Below are positions 8,403 through 18,531 of a stretch of 64,000 nt of DNA, piece by piece. Each line of letters starts with the position of its first letter. Positions within the stretch are counted from its first letter, which is position 1. The notes beneath the pieces were generated by a model. The model worked only from the letters and a program-made list of their open reading frames with translations. It made no database searches and was not told the origin of the DNA. Position numbers and translations under genes: made by a program. Source of the stretch: Planococcus versutus (GTDB taxonomy: Bacteria > Bacillota > Bacilli > Bacillales_A > Planococcaceae); NCBI RefSeq assembly GCF_001186155.3, contig NZ_CP016540.2:1032001-1096000 (forward strand). The letters are read 5' to 3'.

Positions 8403-9179
8403 TCATTTTCCTTTAAATATCGGTTTTCGTTTTTCACCAAAAGCATGCAGTGCTTCAATCCGATCTTCTGTGGGTATAGTAATTTCATATGCTTTTCGTT
8501 CGATTTGTAAGCCTGTTTGTAAATCGGTGTTCATGCCGTTTTTTATCGCAAATTTTGCTTGTTGAAGAGCGATAGGCCCGTTTGCAAGAATCGCATCGGC
8601 AAATGCTCCGGTGACATCAACAAGTTCATGCCGTGGTGTTACGCGAGTCAACAACCCAAAATTAAAAGCTTCAACAGATGATAATCTGCGTGCAGTCAAG
8701 ATTAACTCTAATGCTTTTGTTTCACCGATCAAACGAGGCAAACGTTGTGTACCTCCTGCTCCAGGAATAATACCTAAGCTCGTTTCCGTTAGACCGAGAA
8801 GTGTATCGTCTGTAGCAATGCGGAAGTCACATGCGAGTGCTAGTTCCATACCACCGCCAAACGCAAAGCCATTAATCATTGCAATGGTTGGCTGTGGTAA
8901 GCTTTCAATCGTTGAAAAAACTTCGCCAATTTTGAAAATATTGCGTTTCACATGTTGCTCAGTTAAGTTTTTTCGCTCTTTTAAATCTGCACCTACACTA
9001 AACGCCTTCTCGCCTGAACCTGTAAAGATTACTACACGAATATCTGGGTTAATGCGGATTGCTTCCACGACCTGACCGAGTTCTAAAAGCATATCATAGT
9101 TGAAGGCATTCATTGATTCAGGTCTATTTAATGTAATAAATGCTAAGTGATTTTGCTGTTCGTAATGAATTGTGTCCAT
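8403..9179 (-). CDS. Enoyl-CoA hydratase/isomerase family protein
   Basis: A 258-residue crotonase-fold enzyme: AFSVGADLKER forms the first oxyanion-hole region, GFAFGGGMELALACD the second, and ETSLGIIPGAGGTQRLPRLIG carries the catalytic glutamate motif. It probably hydrates trans-2-enoyl-CoA or a branched unsaturated acyl-CoA. Start: ATG 9185 lies immediately next to the GGGGG ribosome site, while ATG 9179 (MDTIHYEQ) is 6-7 nt away and is preferred. No FadR-type palindrome is seen upstream, unlike lcfA and fadN, so it may answer to another signal, for example branched-chain amino acid catabolism. Confidence 0.88.
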   Translation of the reverse strand: MDTIHYEQQNHLAFITLNRPESMNAFNYDMLLELGQVVEAIRINPDIRVVIFTGSGEKAFSVGADLKERKNLTEQHVKRNIFKIGEVFSTIESLPQPTIAMINGFAFGGGMELALACDFRIATDDTLLGLTETSLGIIPGAGGTQRLPRLIGETKALELILTARRLSSVEAFNFGLLTRVTPRHELVDVTGAFADAILANGPIALQQAKFAIKNGMNTDLQTGLQIERKAYEITIPTEDRIEALHAFGEKRKPIFKGK

Positions 9180-9226
9180 TTTCATCCCCCTTATGCTATT
9201 CTATTCATTTAAAAACATATCACTTT

Positions 9227-9256
9227 TTGGACTATTTTGCCATCAGACTCTATAAT
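9227..9256 (+). promoter_or_regulatory. Sigma-A promoter of the AarF-family gene
   Basis: TTGGAC (9227-9232), 18-nt spacer, TATAAT (9251-9256). It lies 26 nt before the chosen start codon at 9282, which supports that start over the open frame beginning at 9237. Confidence 0.75.
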
Positions 9257-9281
9257 GAAAAACATGGGAGGGACTGCACTT

Positions 9282-10898
9282 ATGAATCAAATTACATTTA
9301 TCCGTATCTTCCGGATTGTCTGGCTGGCAGTCAAAATTTTTTTACAAGTGACGTTTTTCCAAAAGCGAAATCGTGGGAAATGGACGCCGTTAGTTGAGAA
9401 AAAATGGAATGAGATGATCACCAAACAAGCAACAGAATACAAAAATCTAGCCTTAAAACTAGGTGGACTGATGATCAAGCTTGGTCAATTTTTATCAACA
9501 CGTGCAGATATTTTGCCACCATCTTTTCTTGCAGAATTAGAAGGATTGACAGATCGTGTGCCTTCTGTACCCAGAAAAAGTATTGTTTCTGTACTAGAAG
9601 AAGAATGGAACACACCGTATACCAATTACTTAGAAAAGTTATCGGATTCGGCAGTGGCTTCTGCTTCTATTGGTGAAGTGTATAAAGGAGTATTAAAAGA
9701 TGGTACCGAAGTAGCAGTGAAAGTTCAGCGTCCAGGGACAGATCGTATTTTACGCGCAGACTTTAAGGCTATCCGTATTGTGATCTGGTTGACTGAAAAA
9801 TTCACGTCATTCGCAAAACAAATTGATTTTAAGCTATTGTACGTAGAAATGACGCAAACTATCGGAGACGAATTGAATTTTGTGAAAGAACTTCAGAATG
9901 GGCGTTCTTTTGCTGAACGTTTTGATTCTATGGAAGGTGTTCGCATTCCATTATATTTTGACGAATATACGACGCGTCGTGTATTGGTAATGGAATGGAT
10001 TGAAGGGGCTCGCATTACAGATTTAGCCTTTATTGAAAAAAATGAATTAGATCGACACGAAATATCCCAACGTCTGTTTATTTTGTTTTTAGAACAAATC
10101 TTATATGGTGGACAATTCCATGCAGACCCTCATGGAGGAAACATTTTGCTTGAACCTGACGGTGGCATTGTGTTGATCGATTTTGGAATGATCGGTAACA
10201 TTTCACAAAAAGATTCTCAAGCTGTGTTGCGTGCAGCAGAAGGCATTATTTTCAAAAATTACGATCAAGTACTGGATTCGCTTGAAGAACTACGGTTTTT
10301 GTTGCCACAGGCCGATCGTGCTGTTTTGGGAGATACCATTTCACGACTTGTTGCAGCTTATGAATCGAATGAATTGTCACAAATGGATAGTTTTGTTGTT
10401 GAGCGCTTATTGGAGGACATGCAAGAAATCGTCCGAACACAGCCGGTTCAATTGCCAGCAGAATTTGCCTTTTTTGGACGAGCAGCTTCTATTTTTGTCG
10501 GCGTCTTACATATCTTAGATCCAAAAGTAGATTTAATGGCGCTTGCACGACCACGCATACTCGAATGGGCTTCTTCCCAAAAAGAAGGTAAAGGCATCTT
10601 TGGCAAAGAGGATATTCTACGCTGGGTGTTGAACGCTACAGGACCATTGCGTGTATTCCCACAGAAAGTCATCAATTATCTAGAAGAACCAGAACGTCTA
10701 CGCCGCTATTTTGAAAATCGTGATGGTCGTGAACGTGAATACCGACGTGATCTACAGTCGAGGATGTTTGCAGGCGTTTTCACGATCCTGTCATTCACAG
10801 GAATCTCTGTATCTGTCTGGTTTTGGAACGAACCGTACATGTGGGTCTCATCTGTATTCTTTGTAGGCTCACTATGGGTCTACCGATCGATTAAATAG
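9282..10898 (+). CDS. AarF/UbiB (ABC1) family atypical kinase
   Basis: A 538-residue protein with the family marks in order: MIKLGQFLSTRADILP (the KxGQ motif), VAVKVQRPG (lysine), LNFVKEL, HADPHGGN and IDFGM (metal-binding Asp), and a hydrophobic C-terminal pair of helices (about 492-535). The family regulates quinone or isoprenoid-lipid metabolism at the membrane; the role in Gram-positive bacteria is poorly defined. The start at 9282 follows RBS GGGAGGG; an upstream in-frame ATG at 9237 lies before the predicted -10 box and is rejected. A structured repeat begins at its stop codon. Confidence 0.85.
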   Translation: MNQITFIRIFRIVWLAVKIFLQVTFFQKRNRGKWTPLVEKKWNEMITKQATEYKNLALKLGGLMIKLGQFLSTRADILPPSFLAELEGLTDRVPSVPRKSIVSVLEEEWNTPYTNYLEKLSDSAVASASIGEVYKGVLKDGTEVAVKVQRPGTDRILRADFKAIRIVIWLTEKFTSFAKQIDFKLLYVEMTQTIGDELNFVKELQNGRSFAERFDSMEGVRIPLYFDEYTTRRVLVMEWIEGARITDLAFIEKNELDRHEISQRLFILFLEQILYGGQFHADPHGGNILLEPDGGIVLIDFGMIGNISQKDSQAVLRAAEGIIFKNYDQVLDSLEELRFLLPQADRAVLGDTISRLVAAYESNELSQMDSFVVERLLEDMQEIVRTQPVQLPAEFAFFGRAASIFVGVLHILDPKVDLMALARPRILEWASSQKEGKGIFGKEDILRWVLNATGPLRVFPQKVINYLEEPERLRRYFENRDGREREYRRDLQSRMFAGVFTILSFTGISVSVWFWNEPYMWVSSVFFVGSLWVYRSIK

Positions 10899-11005
10899 AA
10901 AAGAGAAAGTGCCTGATCAGCTCCGACAGGCATAAGGCAGACCAGCAGTGTGGCGTTCTTTGCCACACAGATGGGTTGACTTATGACCCGAGGAGCTAGG
11001 CACTT
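10897..11005. repeat. Structured intergenic repeat, full copy (about 99-nt fold)
   Basis: Ends 10907-10924 and 10992-11005 pair as AAGTGCCT/AGGCACTT plus AGCTCC/GGAGCT, interrupted only by a GATC bulge. Inside are hairpins TGTGGC/GCCACA (10949-10967) and GGGT/ACCC (10973-10989). The result is a multi-branched, cloverleaf-like fold. The first 37 nt (10897-10933) recur exactly at 11019. No ORF is present. The element begins at the aarF stop codon. It may be a mobile intergenic repeat or an RNA element; I do not recognise the family with certainty. Confidence 0.75.
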
Positions 11006-11018
11006 GAACTGGACAATA

Positions 11019-11055
11019 AGAAAAGAGAAAGTGCCTGATCAGCTCCGACAGGCAT
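11019..11055. repeat. Truncated second copy of the structured repeat
   Basis: An exact 37-nt copy of 10897-10933, 122 nt downstream of the first. It stops just after the internal GCCTG/CAGGC hairpin, then runs into unrelated sequence and a terminator. Confidence 0.85.
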
Positions 11056-11069
11056 CAAAATATGCGTAA

Positions 11070-11122
11070 AAAAGAGTTGCCGATTCAAGTTTGATACATT
11101 GACTTGAATCGGCAACTCTTTT
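11070..11122. terminator. Strong bidirectional terminator between aarF and comK
   Basis: A perfect 21-bp inverted repeat (11070-11090 and 11102-11122) starting AAAAGAGTTGCC and ending with TTTT, with an 11-nt loop. Both flanks suit termination of aarF on the plus strand and comK on the minus strand. Confidence 0.92.
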
Positions 11123-11170
11123 AACTAATCCGTAATTGTTATTTTCGTAAAGAGTGTACGTACAATGAAA

Positions 11171-11725
11171 CTAATCGAGCGGTTGTTGTTTGCGCGGTGG
11201 AAAGGTTCGCTTCGTTACGTAAGCCATTGGATGATTGTGAACACGCTGTGATTTTTTGAAATAACGGCGAAGTGAGCCAGCGAAAGAGTGTTGATTTCGC
11301 AAAGCAATTGGAGACACATCTAAATAAACAGATTCACTATTACTCAAATAAATAATACTGCCTTTGCCGCTGCTATCGCTTTCAATCAAGTCGATAGCAT
11401 CATAATTAAACCAGACGCATTCTTTGTTTTTGGGAGAGTGTGTTGGAAAGAAAATGAGCGGATTGCCATAGTATTCACCGATAATGATAGGGGGCTTGTG
11501 TTTTACGCCAACTGCTTTTTGAGCATAAAGTGTAGCACTTTCCAAAGAAGCACGATAAAAGCGACAAGAAGTAGTGACTGTTTTATAAACGGCTTCTTCT
11601 ACCACAAGCTCACTGCGATCTTCAATCACACGCATCCAAGTGCGATGCCCCTCTATATAGGGCAAAAGAGCATAGGTATTTGTACAAATTGTGTACGAGG
11701 ACGGTCTGTGATTCTTTCTACTCAT
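11171..11725 (-). CDS. comK: Competence transcription factor ComK
   Basis: A 184-residue ComK-family protein, recognisable by TNTYALLPY near the N terminus, IIIGEYYGNPLIFFPTHSPKNKECVWFN region and LRRYFKKSQR near the end. In Bacillus, ComK binds AT-rich paired boxes and switches on DNA-uptake genes; MecA-ClpCP degrades it. The upstream AT-rich region carries a good promoter and one near-match (11 of 12 positions or fewer) to a ComK half site, so autoregulation is possible but not shown. RBS AGGGGG is present with a longish spacer. Confidence 0.9.
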   Translation of the reverse strand: MSRKNHRPSSYTICTNTYALLPYIEGHRTWMRVIEDRSELVVEEAVYKTVTTSCRFYRASLESATLYAQKAVGVKHKPPIIIGEYYGNPLIFFPTHSPKNKECVWFNYDAIDLIESDSSGKGSIIYLSNSESVYLDVSPIALRNQHSFAGSLRRYFKKSQRVHNHPMAYVTKRTFPPRKQQPLD

Positions 11726-11760
11726 GAAAAAATAACCCCCTAAATTTACTTTACATTCTT

Positions 11761-11788
11761 ATTATAATAAAAAATGGGAATTCTGCAA
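11761..11788 (-). promoter_or_regulatory. Promoter of comK
   Basis: On the minus strand, TTGCAG (11788-11783), 16-nt spacer, TATAAT (11766-11761). The sequence further upstream is strongly A- and T-tract rich, as is usual for ComK-bound regions. Confidence 0.65.
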
Positions 11789-11845
11789 TACGAATTAGAT
11801 TGAAAATAAAAATTTTTCTCTTTAGTTTTAATTTTCAAATAAATA

Positions 11846-11875
11846 TTGATTTCTTCTATTCTCTTCATGTATACT
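11846..11875 (+). promoter_or_regulatory. Promoter of the IDEAL-domain gene
   Basis: TTGATT (11846-11851), 18-nt spacer, TATACT (11870-11875), divergent from the comK promoter. Confidence 0.6.
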
Positions 11876-11902
11876 AATGAAAAGCATTCGGGGTGAAGTA
11901 GA

Positions 11903-12145
11903 ATGGAAAACTATTATTCTTATGCTGATTTCATGAAAGCAATGGCACAAACTAAAAAAATCACAGAAGCGGAAAAAATGCTGAATGATATCTACTTAGA
12001 TCTATTCTTAAAGCATGTTCATCGATCGCAACAGCAAGAACAGCTGATGGCACTTATCGATAAAGCCCTGGACAGTCACGACCAAAAAGCATTCACGGTA
12101 TATGCTGCTCAATTACAAAGTCTAAATTATGAAGAAATCGAATAA
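11903..12145 (+). CDS. Small IDEAL-domain protein
   Basis: An 80-residue acidic-helical protein. Residues about 50-72 (LIDKALDSHDQKAFTVY) match the IDEAL motif, a short C-terminal element known from UPF0302/YpiB-type proteins and some other Bacillales proteins. The RBS is GGGGTGAAG. It is divergent from comK with 177 nt between starts. Function is not established; the IDEAL segment is thought to be a protein-interaction element. It has its own promoter and terminator, so it is a single-gene unit. Confidence 0.75.
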   Translation: MENYYSYADFMKAMAQTKKITEAEKMLNDIYLDLFLKHVHRSQQQEQLMALIDKALDSHDQKAFTVYAAQLQSLNYEEIE

Positions 12146-12160
12146 TCAACTTGCCTTAAA

Positions 12161-12190
12161 AGAATTGGAGTAACTCCAATTCTTTTTTTC
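12161..12190 (+). terminator. Terminator after the IDEAL-domain gene
   Basis: A 10-bp perfect stem AGAATTGGAG/CTCCAATTCT with TAA loop, followed by TTTTTTT. Confidence 0.9.
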
Positions 12191-12261
12191 TGTTCAGTTA
12201 TAAAAACCACGAAAGAGATTCAAAACGCTTTTTCAACGAACATAGTCCAATTTTTCTTCAA

Positions 12262-12275
12262 AAAACATACGTTCG
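12262..12275. promoter_or_regulatory. LexA (SOS) box upstream of uvrB
   Basis: AAAACATACGTTCG matches 12 of 14 positions of the palindrome CGAACATACGTTCG, and fits the Gram-positive LexA consensus CGAACRNRYGTTYC except at the first two bases. It lies just upstream of a possible -35 (TTGTTA, 12280) and TATGTT (12302) pair, a position that fits repression of uvrBA. Confidence 0.65.
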
Positions 12276-12345
12276 CTTTTTGTTAGTGGTTTTTTAGGGC
12301 ATATGTTAAAATAGAACTATTGAAAGAATGGGAGGACGCCTTGTT

Positions 12346-14328
12346 ATGAAACAGGAATTTAATCTTCAAGCCCCGTATGAACCTGCAGGTGATCAACCGC
12401 AGGCAATCGCTGAAATAACACAAGGCATCATTAACGGCAAGCGTTGCCAAACATTACTAGGTGCTACCGGTACAGGTAAAACCTACACGATGTCGAACGT
12501 CATTCAGCAAGTTAAAAAACCGACACTTGTTATGGCCCACAATAAAACCTTAGCAGGACAGCTTTATAGTGAATTCAAAGAATTTTTCCCAGATAACGCG
12601 GTTGAGTATTTCGTCAGTTATTATGATTATTACCAGCCCGAAGCGTATGTTCCTCAATCCGACACATTTATTGAAAAAGATGCCAGCATTAACGATGAAA
12701 TTGATAAATTACGTCACTCAGCAACAAGTTCGTTATTTGAACGAGACGATGTCATTGTTGTCGCTTCGGTTTCGTGTATATATGGACTCGGTTCACCAAA
12801 GGAATACCGTGAGCTTGTTGTTTCATTGCGAAAAGGAATGGAAATTGAACGCAATCAGTTGTTAAGAAAATTAGTAGATGTGCAATACGAACGCAATGAT
12901 ATTAGTTTTACTCGGGGTACATTCCGCGTACGTGGAGATGTTGTTGAAATTTTCCCTGCTTCACGCGATGAAAGATGTTTACGTGTTGAATTTTTTGGCG
13001 ATGAAATAGACCGGATTCGTGAAGTAGATGCGTTGACTGGCAAAATTATAGGGGAACGCGATCACGTCGCTATTTTCCCTGCATCTCACTTTGTTACGCG
13101 CGAAGATAAAATGGTGAAAGCTATTGAAAATATTGAAATCGAATTAGAAGAACGGCTTAAAGAAATGCGTGCAGAAGACAAATTATTAGAAGCGCAGCGA
13201 CTTGAACAGCGAACCCGTTACGACTTAGAAATGATGCGAGAAATGGGATTTTGTTCGGGGATCGAGAACTATTCGCGTCATTTAACATTACGTCCTGCAG
13301 GCGCACAACCTTATACATTAATTGATTATTTTCCAGAAGATTTTTTGTTAGTCGTGGATGAAAGTCATGTGACATTGCCACAAGTGCGCGGCATGTTTAA
13401 TGGTGACCAAGCACGTAAAAAAGTATTAGTTGAACATGGTTTTCGCTTGCCTTCTGCAATGGACAACCGGCCATTAACGTTTACCGAATTTGAAGATCAT
13501 ATTAGCCAAGCTGTTTTTGTATCAGCTACACCAGGTCCATATGAATTGGAACATACGCCAGAAATGGTCGAACAAATTATTCGTCCAACAGGCTTATTAG
13601 ATCCAACGATTGAAATTCGACCGATTGAAGGGCAAATTGATGATTTGATGTACGAAATTCGTCAACGTGCAGAGAAAAATGAACGTGTACTCGTGACCAC
13701 ATTGACTAAGAAGATGTCGGAAGATTTAACGGCTTATTTAAAAGATGCCGGCATCAAAGTAAACTATTTGCATTCTGAAATTAAAACACTAGAACGGATT
13801 GAAATTATCCGTGAATTGCGTATGGGTGTTTATGATGCGCTTGTCGGCATTAACTTATTGCGTGAAGGACTGGATATTCCTGAAGTTTCATTAGTAACCA
13901 TCTTAGATGCAGATAAAGAAGGCTTCTTGCGTTCTGACCGCGCACTTATTCAAACAATGGGACGCGCAGCAAGAAACTCAAATGGCCACGTTATTATGTA
14001 TGCAGACCGGATAACAGACTCGATGCAACGTGCAATGGACGAAACCACACGTCGACGTACCATCCAAGCTGAATACAATGAAGAAAATGACGTAACGCCA
14101 ATTACCATACAAAAGAAAATCCGTGATGTGATTCGTGCAACAAATGCTGCGGAAGAATCAGAAGAATACATTTCAAAAGCAGTATCGGGCAAAAAACTCA
14201 AAAAAGAAGAGCGCGTGAAGCTAATCAGTTTACTGGAAGTAGAAATGAAAGAAGCAGCAAAAGCACTCGATTTTGAACGTGCTGCAGAACTGCGTGACAC
14301 AGTTCTTGAATTGAAGGCGGAAGGATGA
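12346..14328 (+). CDS. uvrB: Excinuclease ABC subunit B
   Basis: UvrB of 660 residues, usual length. Walker A GATGTGKT near 40, the beta-hairpin region [12 protein letters not shown] that clamps damaged DNA, DESHVT, helicase motifs V and VI ([22 protein letters not shown]), and a C-terminal UVR motif. UvrB verifies lesions and recruits UvrC in nucleotide excision repair. The open frame starts at 12328, but that ATG is part of the GGGAGGA ribosome site; ATG 12346 is correct. It is followed after 6 nt by uvrA, a normal operon. An SOS box lies upstream. Confidence 0.96.
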   Translation: MKQEFNLQAPYEPAGDQPQAIAEITQGIINGKRCQTLLGATGTGKTYTMSNVIQQVKKPTLVMAHNKTLAGQLYSEFKEFFPDNAVEYFVSYYDYYQPEAYVPQSDTFIEKDASINDEIDKLRHSATSSLFERDDVIVVASVSCIYGLGSPKEYRELVVSLRKGMEIERNQLLRKLVDVQYERNDISFTRGTFRVRGDVVEIFPASRDERCLRVEFFGDEIDRIREVDALTGKIIGERDHVAIFPASHFVTREDKMVKAIENIEIELEERLKEMRAEDKLLEAQRLEQRTRYDLEMMREMGFCSGIENYSRHLTLRPAGAQPYTLIDYFPEDFLLVVDESHVTLPQVRGMFNGDQARKKVLVEHGFRLPSAMDNRPLTFTEFEDHISQAVFVSATPGPYELEHTPEMVEQIIRPTGLLDPTIEIRPIEGQIDDLMYEIRQRAEKNERVLVTTLTKKMSEDLTAYLKDAGIKVNYLHSEIKTLERIEIIRELRMGVYDALVGINLLREGLDIPEVSLVTILDADKEGFLRSDRALIQTMGRAARNSNGHVIMYADRITDSMQRAMDETTRRRTIQAEYNEENDVTPITIQKKIRDVIRATNAAEESEEYISKAVSGKKLKKEERVKLISLLEVEMKEAAKALDFERAAELRDTVLELKAEG

Positions 14329-14334
14329 TAGAAG

Positions 14335-17217
14335 TTGAAAAATACAGAGATACGGATCCAAGGAGCGCGTGCAAACAATTTAAAGAACATTGACGTTGTT
14401 ATTCCACGTGACAAACTTGTTGTGATGACGGGGCTTTCAGGATCTGGCAAGTCTTCATTGGCGTTTGATACAATTTATGCTGAAGGGCAGCGACGCTACG
14501 TGGAGTCACTGTCTGCGTATGCGCGTCAATTTTTGGGACAAATGGATAAGCCGGATGTCGATTTAATTGAAGGCTTGTCGCCAGCAATTTCAATCGATCA
14601 GAAAACAACTAGCAAAAATCCTCGTTCTACAGTTGCAACGGTCACAGAAATTTATGATTACATGCGCTTGATGTATGCGCGTGTAGGTAAGCCTATTTGT
14701 CCGAATCACGGAATTGAAATATCATCGCAGACGATTGAACAAATGGTAGACCGTATTGTCGAATATCCAGAGCGTACTAAAATGCAAATTTTGGCACCGA
14801 TCGTCTCAGGACGCAAAGGAACGCATGTGAAATTGCTTGAAGATATTAAAAAACAAGGATATGTTCGAGTTCGCGTTGATGGAGAACTTATTGACCTAGA
14901 TGATAACATTTCATTAGACAAAAATAAAAAACATAACATAGAAGTAGTGATTGATCGCATTATTATTAAAGAAGGTATTGCGCCACGGTTAAGTGATTCT
15001 TTGGAATCAGCTCTTCGGTTGGCAGAAGGACGCGTATTAGTTGATGTGATGGGACAAGAAGAATTATTGTTTAGTGAGCATCATGCTTGTCCGATTTGCG
15101 GATTTTCAATCGGAGAACTAGAGCCTCGAATGTTTTCGTTCAACTCACCTTTTGGCGCTTGTCCAGAATGTGATGGTTTAGGTGTGAAATTAGAAGTTGA
15201 CCCAGAGCTAGTGATTCCTGACTGGAGTGTATCACTTAGCAAAGGAGCTATCGTTCCTTGGCAACCAACAAGTTCGCAATATTATCCACAATTATTAAAA
15301 GCAGTTTGTGAACATTATAAAATTGATATGGATATCCCAGTTAGTGAGCTGCCAGAAGAACACATCAATATGATTATGCGTGGCTCTGGCGTAGATAAAA
15401 TCCGTTTTCGCTATGAAAACGATTATGGTCAAAAGCGTGACAACTACATTAGCTTTGAAGGTGTGCTTTCAAATGTTGATCGTCGCTATCGTGAAACTTC
15501 ATCCGATTATATTCGTGATCAAATGGAAAAGTACATGGAACAACAAAGCTGCACGGTTTGTGAAGGCTATCGCTTGAAGCCTGAATCGCTGTCAGTTAAA
15601 GTGAATGACTTACACATTGGTACAGTAGCGGAATTTTCGATTGTGGAAGCGTATCAGTTTTTTGATCAACTCACATTATCCGAAAAAGACATGCAAATTG
15701 CGAAATTGATTTTACGAGAAATTCAAGAGCGTATCGGTTTTTTGATTAATGTTGGGCTAGATTATTTAACGCTCAACCGAGCATCTGGAACTTTGTCTGG
15801 AGGAGAAGCGCAACGTATACGTTTAGCAACTCAAATCGGTTCGAGGCTCACCGGTGTCTTATACATTCTTGATGAACCATCTATCGGTTTGCACCAGCGA
15901 GATAATGACCGACTGATTGAGACTTTAAAAAGTATGCGAGATATTGGCAATACCTTGATTGTTGTCGAGCATGACGAAGATACGATGTTAGCTGCTGATT
16001 ACTTGATCGATGTAGGTCCAGGAGCGGGTGCTCATGGAGGAGAAATTATTGCAGCCGGAACTCCCGAAAAAGTCATGAAAAACAAAAAGTCATTAACCGG
16101 TCAATACTTGAGTGGCAAGAAGTTTATTCCAGTGCCTACAGAGCGTAGAAAGCCAACAGAACGGAAAATTTCTATTCGCGGAGCAAATGAAAACAATTTA
16201 AAAAAAGTAGACGTCGATATTCCACTAGGTTTATTTACAGCTGTAACAGGTGTTTCGGGTTCTGGCAAAAGTACACTCATTAATGAAATTCTTTACAAAA
16301 CATTGGCACATCGCTTAAATCGTGCAAAAGCTAAGCCAGGTCACTTTGATTCTATGGAAGGCACCAAAGAACTTGAGAAAGTTATTGATATCGACCAATC
16401 GCCAATTGGACGCACACCGCGATCAAATCCCGCAACGTACACAGGCGTGTTTGACGATATTCGCGACGTGTATGCGACGACAAACGAAGCCAAAGTTCGT
16501 GGCTATAAAAAAGGCCGATTTAGTTTTAATGTCAAGGGTGGACGCTGTGAAGCTTGCCGTGGTGATGGTATTATAAAAATAGAAATGCATTTCCTTCCGG
16601 ATGTCTATGTACCATGCGAAATTTGTCATGGAAAACGTTACAACCGAGAAACGTTGGAAGTAAAGTATAAAAACAAAAGCATTGCAGATGTACTGGCTAT
16701 GACTGTAGAAGAAGGCTATGCATTTTTCGAAAATATTCCCAAAATCAATCGGAAATTGAAAACGATAGTGGATGTTGGACTGGGGTATATCAAATTAGGT
16801 CAACCGGCTACTACGCTATCCGGTGGTGAAGCACAGCGTGTCAAACTAGCATCCGAACTTCATAAGCGGTCGAATGGTAAGTCTTTTTACATTTTGGACG
16901 AGCCGACAACAGGACTTCATGCAGATGACATTTCTCGTTTGTTAAAAGTTTTGCAACGTCTTGTCGAAAATGGGGATACTGTATTAACAATTGAACACAA
17001 TCTTGACGTTATCAAAACGGCAGATTATATTATCGATCTTGGTCCTGAAGGTGGAGACAAAGGTGGTATGATTTTAGCAACCGGTACACCAGAAGAAATT
17101 GCCGCTGCTGAAAATTCATATACCGGCAAGTACTTAAAACCAATTCTAGAGCGCGATCGTGAGCGTATGAATGCGGTTGTCAAAGGAACAGGGCGTAGAA
17201 AAAAAGCGGTAAAATGA
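14335..17217 (+). CDS. uvrA: Excinuclease ABC subunit A
   Basis: UvrA of 960 residues with a TTG start (14335) preceded by AAGGATG. Tandem ABC ATPase modules: Walker [10 protein letters not shown] near 35 and GVSGSGKST near 643, signatures [11 protein letters not shown] and [11 protein letters not shown]; zinc-finger pairs CPICG/CPEC near 255-280 and CEAC/CEICHG near 740-765. It scans DNA for bulky lesions and loads UvrB. It shares the operon and SOS box with uvrB. Confidence 0.96.
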   Translation: MKNTEIRIQGARANNLKNIDVVIPRDKLVVMTGLSGSGKSSLAFDTIYAEGQRRYVESLSAYARQFLGQMDKPDVDLIEGLSPAISIDQKTTSKNPRSTVATVTEIYDYMRLMYARVGKPICPNHGIEISSQTIEQMVDRIVEYPERTKMQILAPIVSGRKGTHVKLLEDIKKQGYVRVRVDGELIDLDDNISLDKNKKHNIEVVIDRIIIKEGIAPRLSDSLESALRLAEGRVLVDVMGQEELLFSEHHACPICGFSIGELEPRMFSFNSPFGACPECDGLGVKLEVDPELVIPDWSVSLSKGAIVPWQPTSSQYYPQLLKAVCEHYKIDMDIPVSELPEEHINMIMRGSGVDKIRFRYENDYGQKRDNYISFEGVLSNVDRRYRETSSDYIRDQMEKYMEQQSCTVCEGYRLKPESLSVKVNDLHIGTVAEFSIVEAYQFFDQLTLSEKDMQIAKLILREIQERIGFLINVGLDYLTLNRASGTLSGGEAQRIRLATQIGSRLTGVLYILDEPSIGLHQRDNDRLIETLKSMRDIGNTLIVVEHDEDTMLAADYLIDVGPGAGAHGGEIIAAGTPEKVMKNKKSLTGQYLSGKKFIPVPTERRKPTERKISIRGANENNLKKVDVDIPLGLFTAVTGVSGSGKSTLINEILYKTLAHRLNRAKAKPGHFDSMEGTKELEKVIDIDQSPIGRTPRSNPATYTGVFDDIRDVYATTNEAKVRGYKKGRFSFNVKGGRCEACRGDGIIKIEMHFLPDVYVPCEICHGKRYNRETLEVKYKNKSIADVLAMTVEEGYAFFENIPKINRKLKTIVDVGLGYIKLGQPATTLSGGEAQRVKLASELHKRSNGKSFYILDEPTTGLHADDISRLLKVLQRLVENGDTVLTIEHNLDVIKTADYIIDLGPEGGDKGGMILATGTPEEIAAAENSYTGKYLKPILERDRERMNAVVKGTGRRKKAVK

Positions 17218-17302
17218 AACTTTTCCCGCTTGTAAACGTAACAACTAAGAAGAACCGATCTGTTTGCTTATAAGCAACTAGACAAAGAGGAGGCCGCGAT
17301 AC

Positions 17303-18475
17303 ATGCAAAGTGAAAAAGAACGCATTTTAGACATGGTTGAAAACGGTACGATTTCAGCTCGTGAAGCAGTTGAGTTGTTACGCGCAATAGATGGCACTAG
17401 TGCATCTACAAATGAGTCAAATTATGGCCGCAACAATCAAAAAGATAAGCAAAGCAAACGTGGATTTTTTAGACCAGAAGACATCATGAAAAAAGTATCA
17501 AAAGACTTTTCAAAAAATGTTTCTAAAAACGTCTCAAAAAATGTTTCGCGTGACTTTAATGATTTAGGCAACCGGATGATGGAATTTATGCAGACATCTG
17601 TAGGCAAGTTAAAAACAATGGAATTCGACTCGCCATTTGGTGAAGCTGTTCAGTTTAACCACACGTTCACAGATGAATTGACAGATTTAAATACCATCAT
17701 TGCTGATATTGCAAATGGGCAATTAGAGATTTTCCCATCACAAGATGGTTTGTTACGTGCAGAATGCAATGTGAAAGCCTATCGTTCAGAATCTATTCAA
17801 CAAGCAAAAGAAGATTTTCTAGATAAATTTGTATTTATTGCTGACGATCATAAATTACGCATCATTAGTGATTTAAAAACAACACAAGTAAACGTTGTTC
17901 TTTATGTACCAGAAGGAGAATATGAACACATTACAGCTCGCTTGTTTAACGGTGGATTTACAATGAAGCGATTAAATGCCGCATTGATCAAAGTAAAAAC
18001 AGCAAACGGCAAAGTGGATTTGAAAAACGTGGAATTTGATGATGCGGAATTGGAAACGGCTAACGGTGCGATTCATGTATACGAAACAACAGGGAAAGTG
18101 CTAGAAGCGGAAACTTTAAATGGCCGAATCTATATCGATGGAGACATTCAAACGATTGCTTCTAAATCATTAAATGGCAATATCGTTGCCACAACAAGAT
18201 GTAAACAAGCCCGTAAGTTAGAAGCTAAGACATTAGCAGGTAATGTGGAGATATACATTCCATCTCATTTACCACTTAAAGGAGAAGTATCTTCTAACTT
18301 AGGGAAAATGGATGTTTTGCTGTCAGATATCGACGCGACACATGAACAAGGTCAATTTATGCAAAAATCGATTCGTTTCTCAAAACAAGGAACGGAACCA
18401 GCTGCAGCTCCGTTATTGGTATACGGAGAAACTAAAACAGGATCTGTTTTGCTTCGCTATTTAACAATTGAATAA
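17303..18475 (+). CDS. yvlB: YvlB-like DUF4097 protein
   Basis: A 390-residue protein with an N-terminal short helical SHOCT-like segment (KERILDMVENGTISAREAVELL), a Lys/Ser/Val repeat stretch (KNVSKNVSKNVS at about 70-85), and a long beta-helical DUF4097 region from about 130 with repeated phrases such as LNGRIYIDGD and LNGNIVATT. Homologues next to uvrA in Bacillus are yvlB; some belong to the envelope-stress (LiaR or sigma-W) response. No signal peptide is visible. RBS AGGAGG is present. The exact function is unknown. Confidence 0.8.
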   Translation: MQSEKERILDMVENGTISAREAVELLRAIDGTSASTNESNYGRNNQKDKQSKRGFFRPEDIMKKVSKDFSKNVSKNVSKNVSRDFNDLGNRMMEFMQTSVGKLKTMEFDSPFGEAVQFNHTFTDELTDLNTIIADIANGQLEIFPSQDGLLRAECNVKAYRSESIQQAKEDFLDKFVFIADDHKLRIISDLKTTQVNVVLYVPEGEYEHITARLFNGGFTMKRLNAALIKVKTANGKVDLKNVEFDDAELETANGAIHVYETTGKVLEAETLNGRIYIDGDIQTIASKSLNGNIVATTRCKQARKLEAKTLAGNVEIYIPSHLPLKGEVSSNLGKMDVLLSDIDATHEQGQFMQKSIRFSKQGTEPAAAPLLVYGETKTGSVLLRYLTIE

Positions 18476-18482
18476 ACAATGA

Positions 18483-18515
18483 AAAAGCCGACACAAGTCA
18501 TTTGTGTCGGCTTTT
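18483..18515. terminator. Terminator after yvlB
   Basis: A 14-bp perfect stem AAAAGCCGACACAA/TTGTGTCGGCTTTT with a 5-nt loop; the A/T ends allow action in both directions. Confidence 0.92.
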
Positions 18516-18531
18516 CATATGGCCTATTTTG

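Noticed and set aside
8611..9075. 154-residue open frame opposite the enoyl-CoA hydratase
   Set aside because: It is antisense to a clear enzyme gene and has low-complexity basic composition typical of shadow frames.
11800..11850. ComK K-boxes upstream of comK
   Set aside because: Only one box with a mismatch is visible and no paired box at helical spacing; it may be ordinary A/T tracts.
13950..14450. 166-residue minus-strand frame over the uvrB-uvrA junction
   Set aside because: Shadow of two conserved genes; serine- and arginine-rich with no motif.
17231..17246. TTGTAAACGTAACAAC upstream of yvlB as a CcpA cre site
   Set aside because: It misses the conserved C near the right end; yvlB-type genes are not known CcpA targets.
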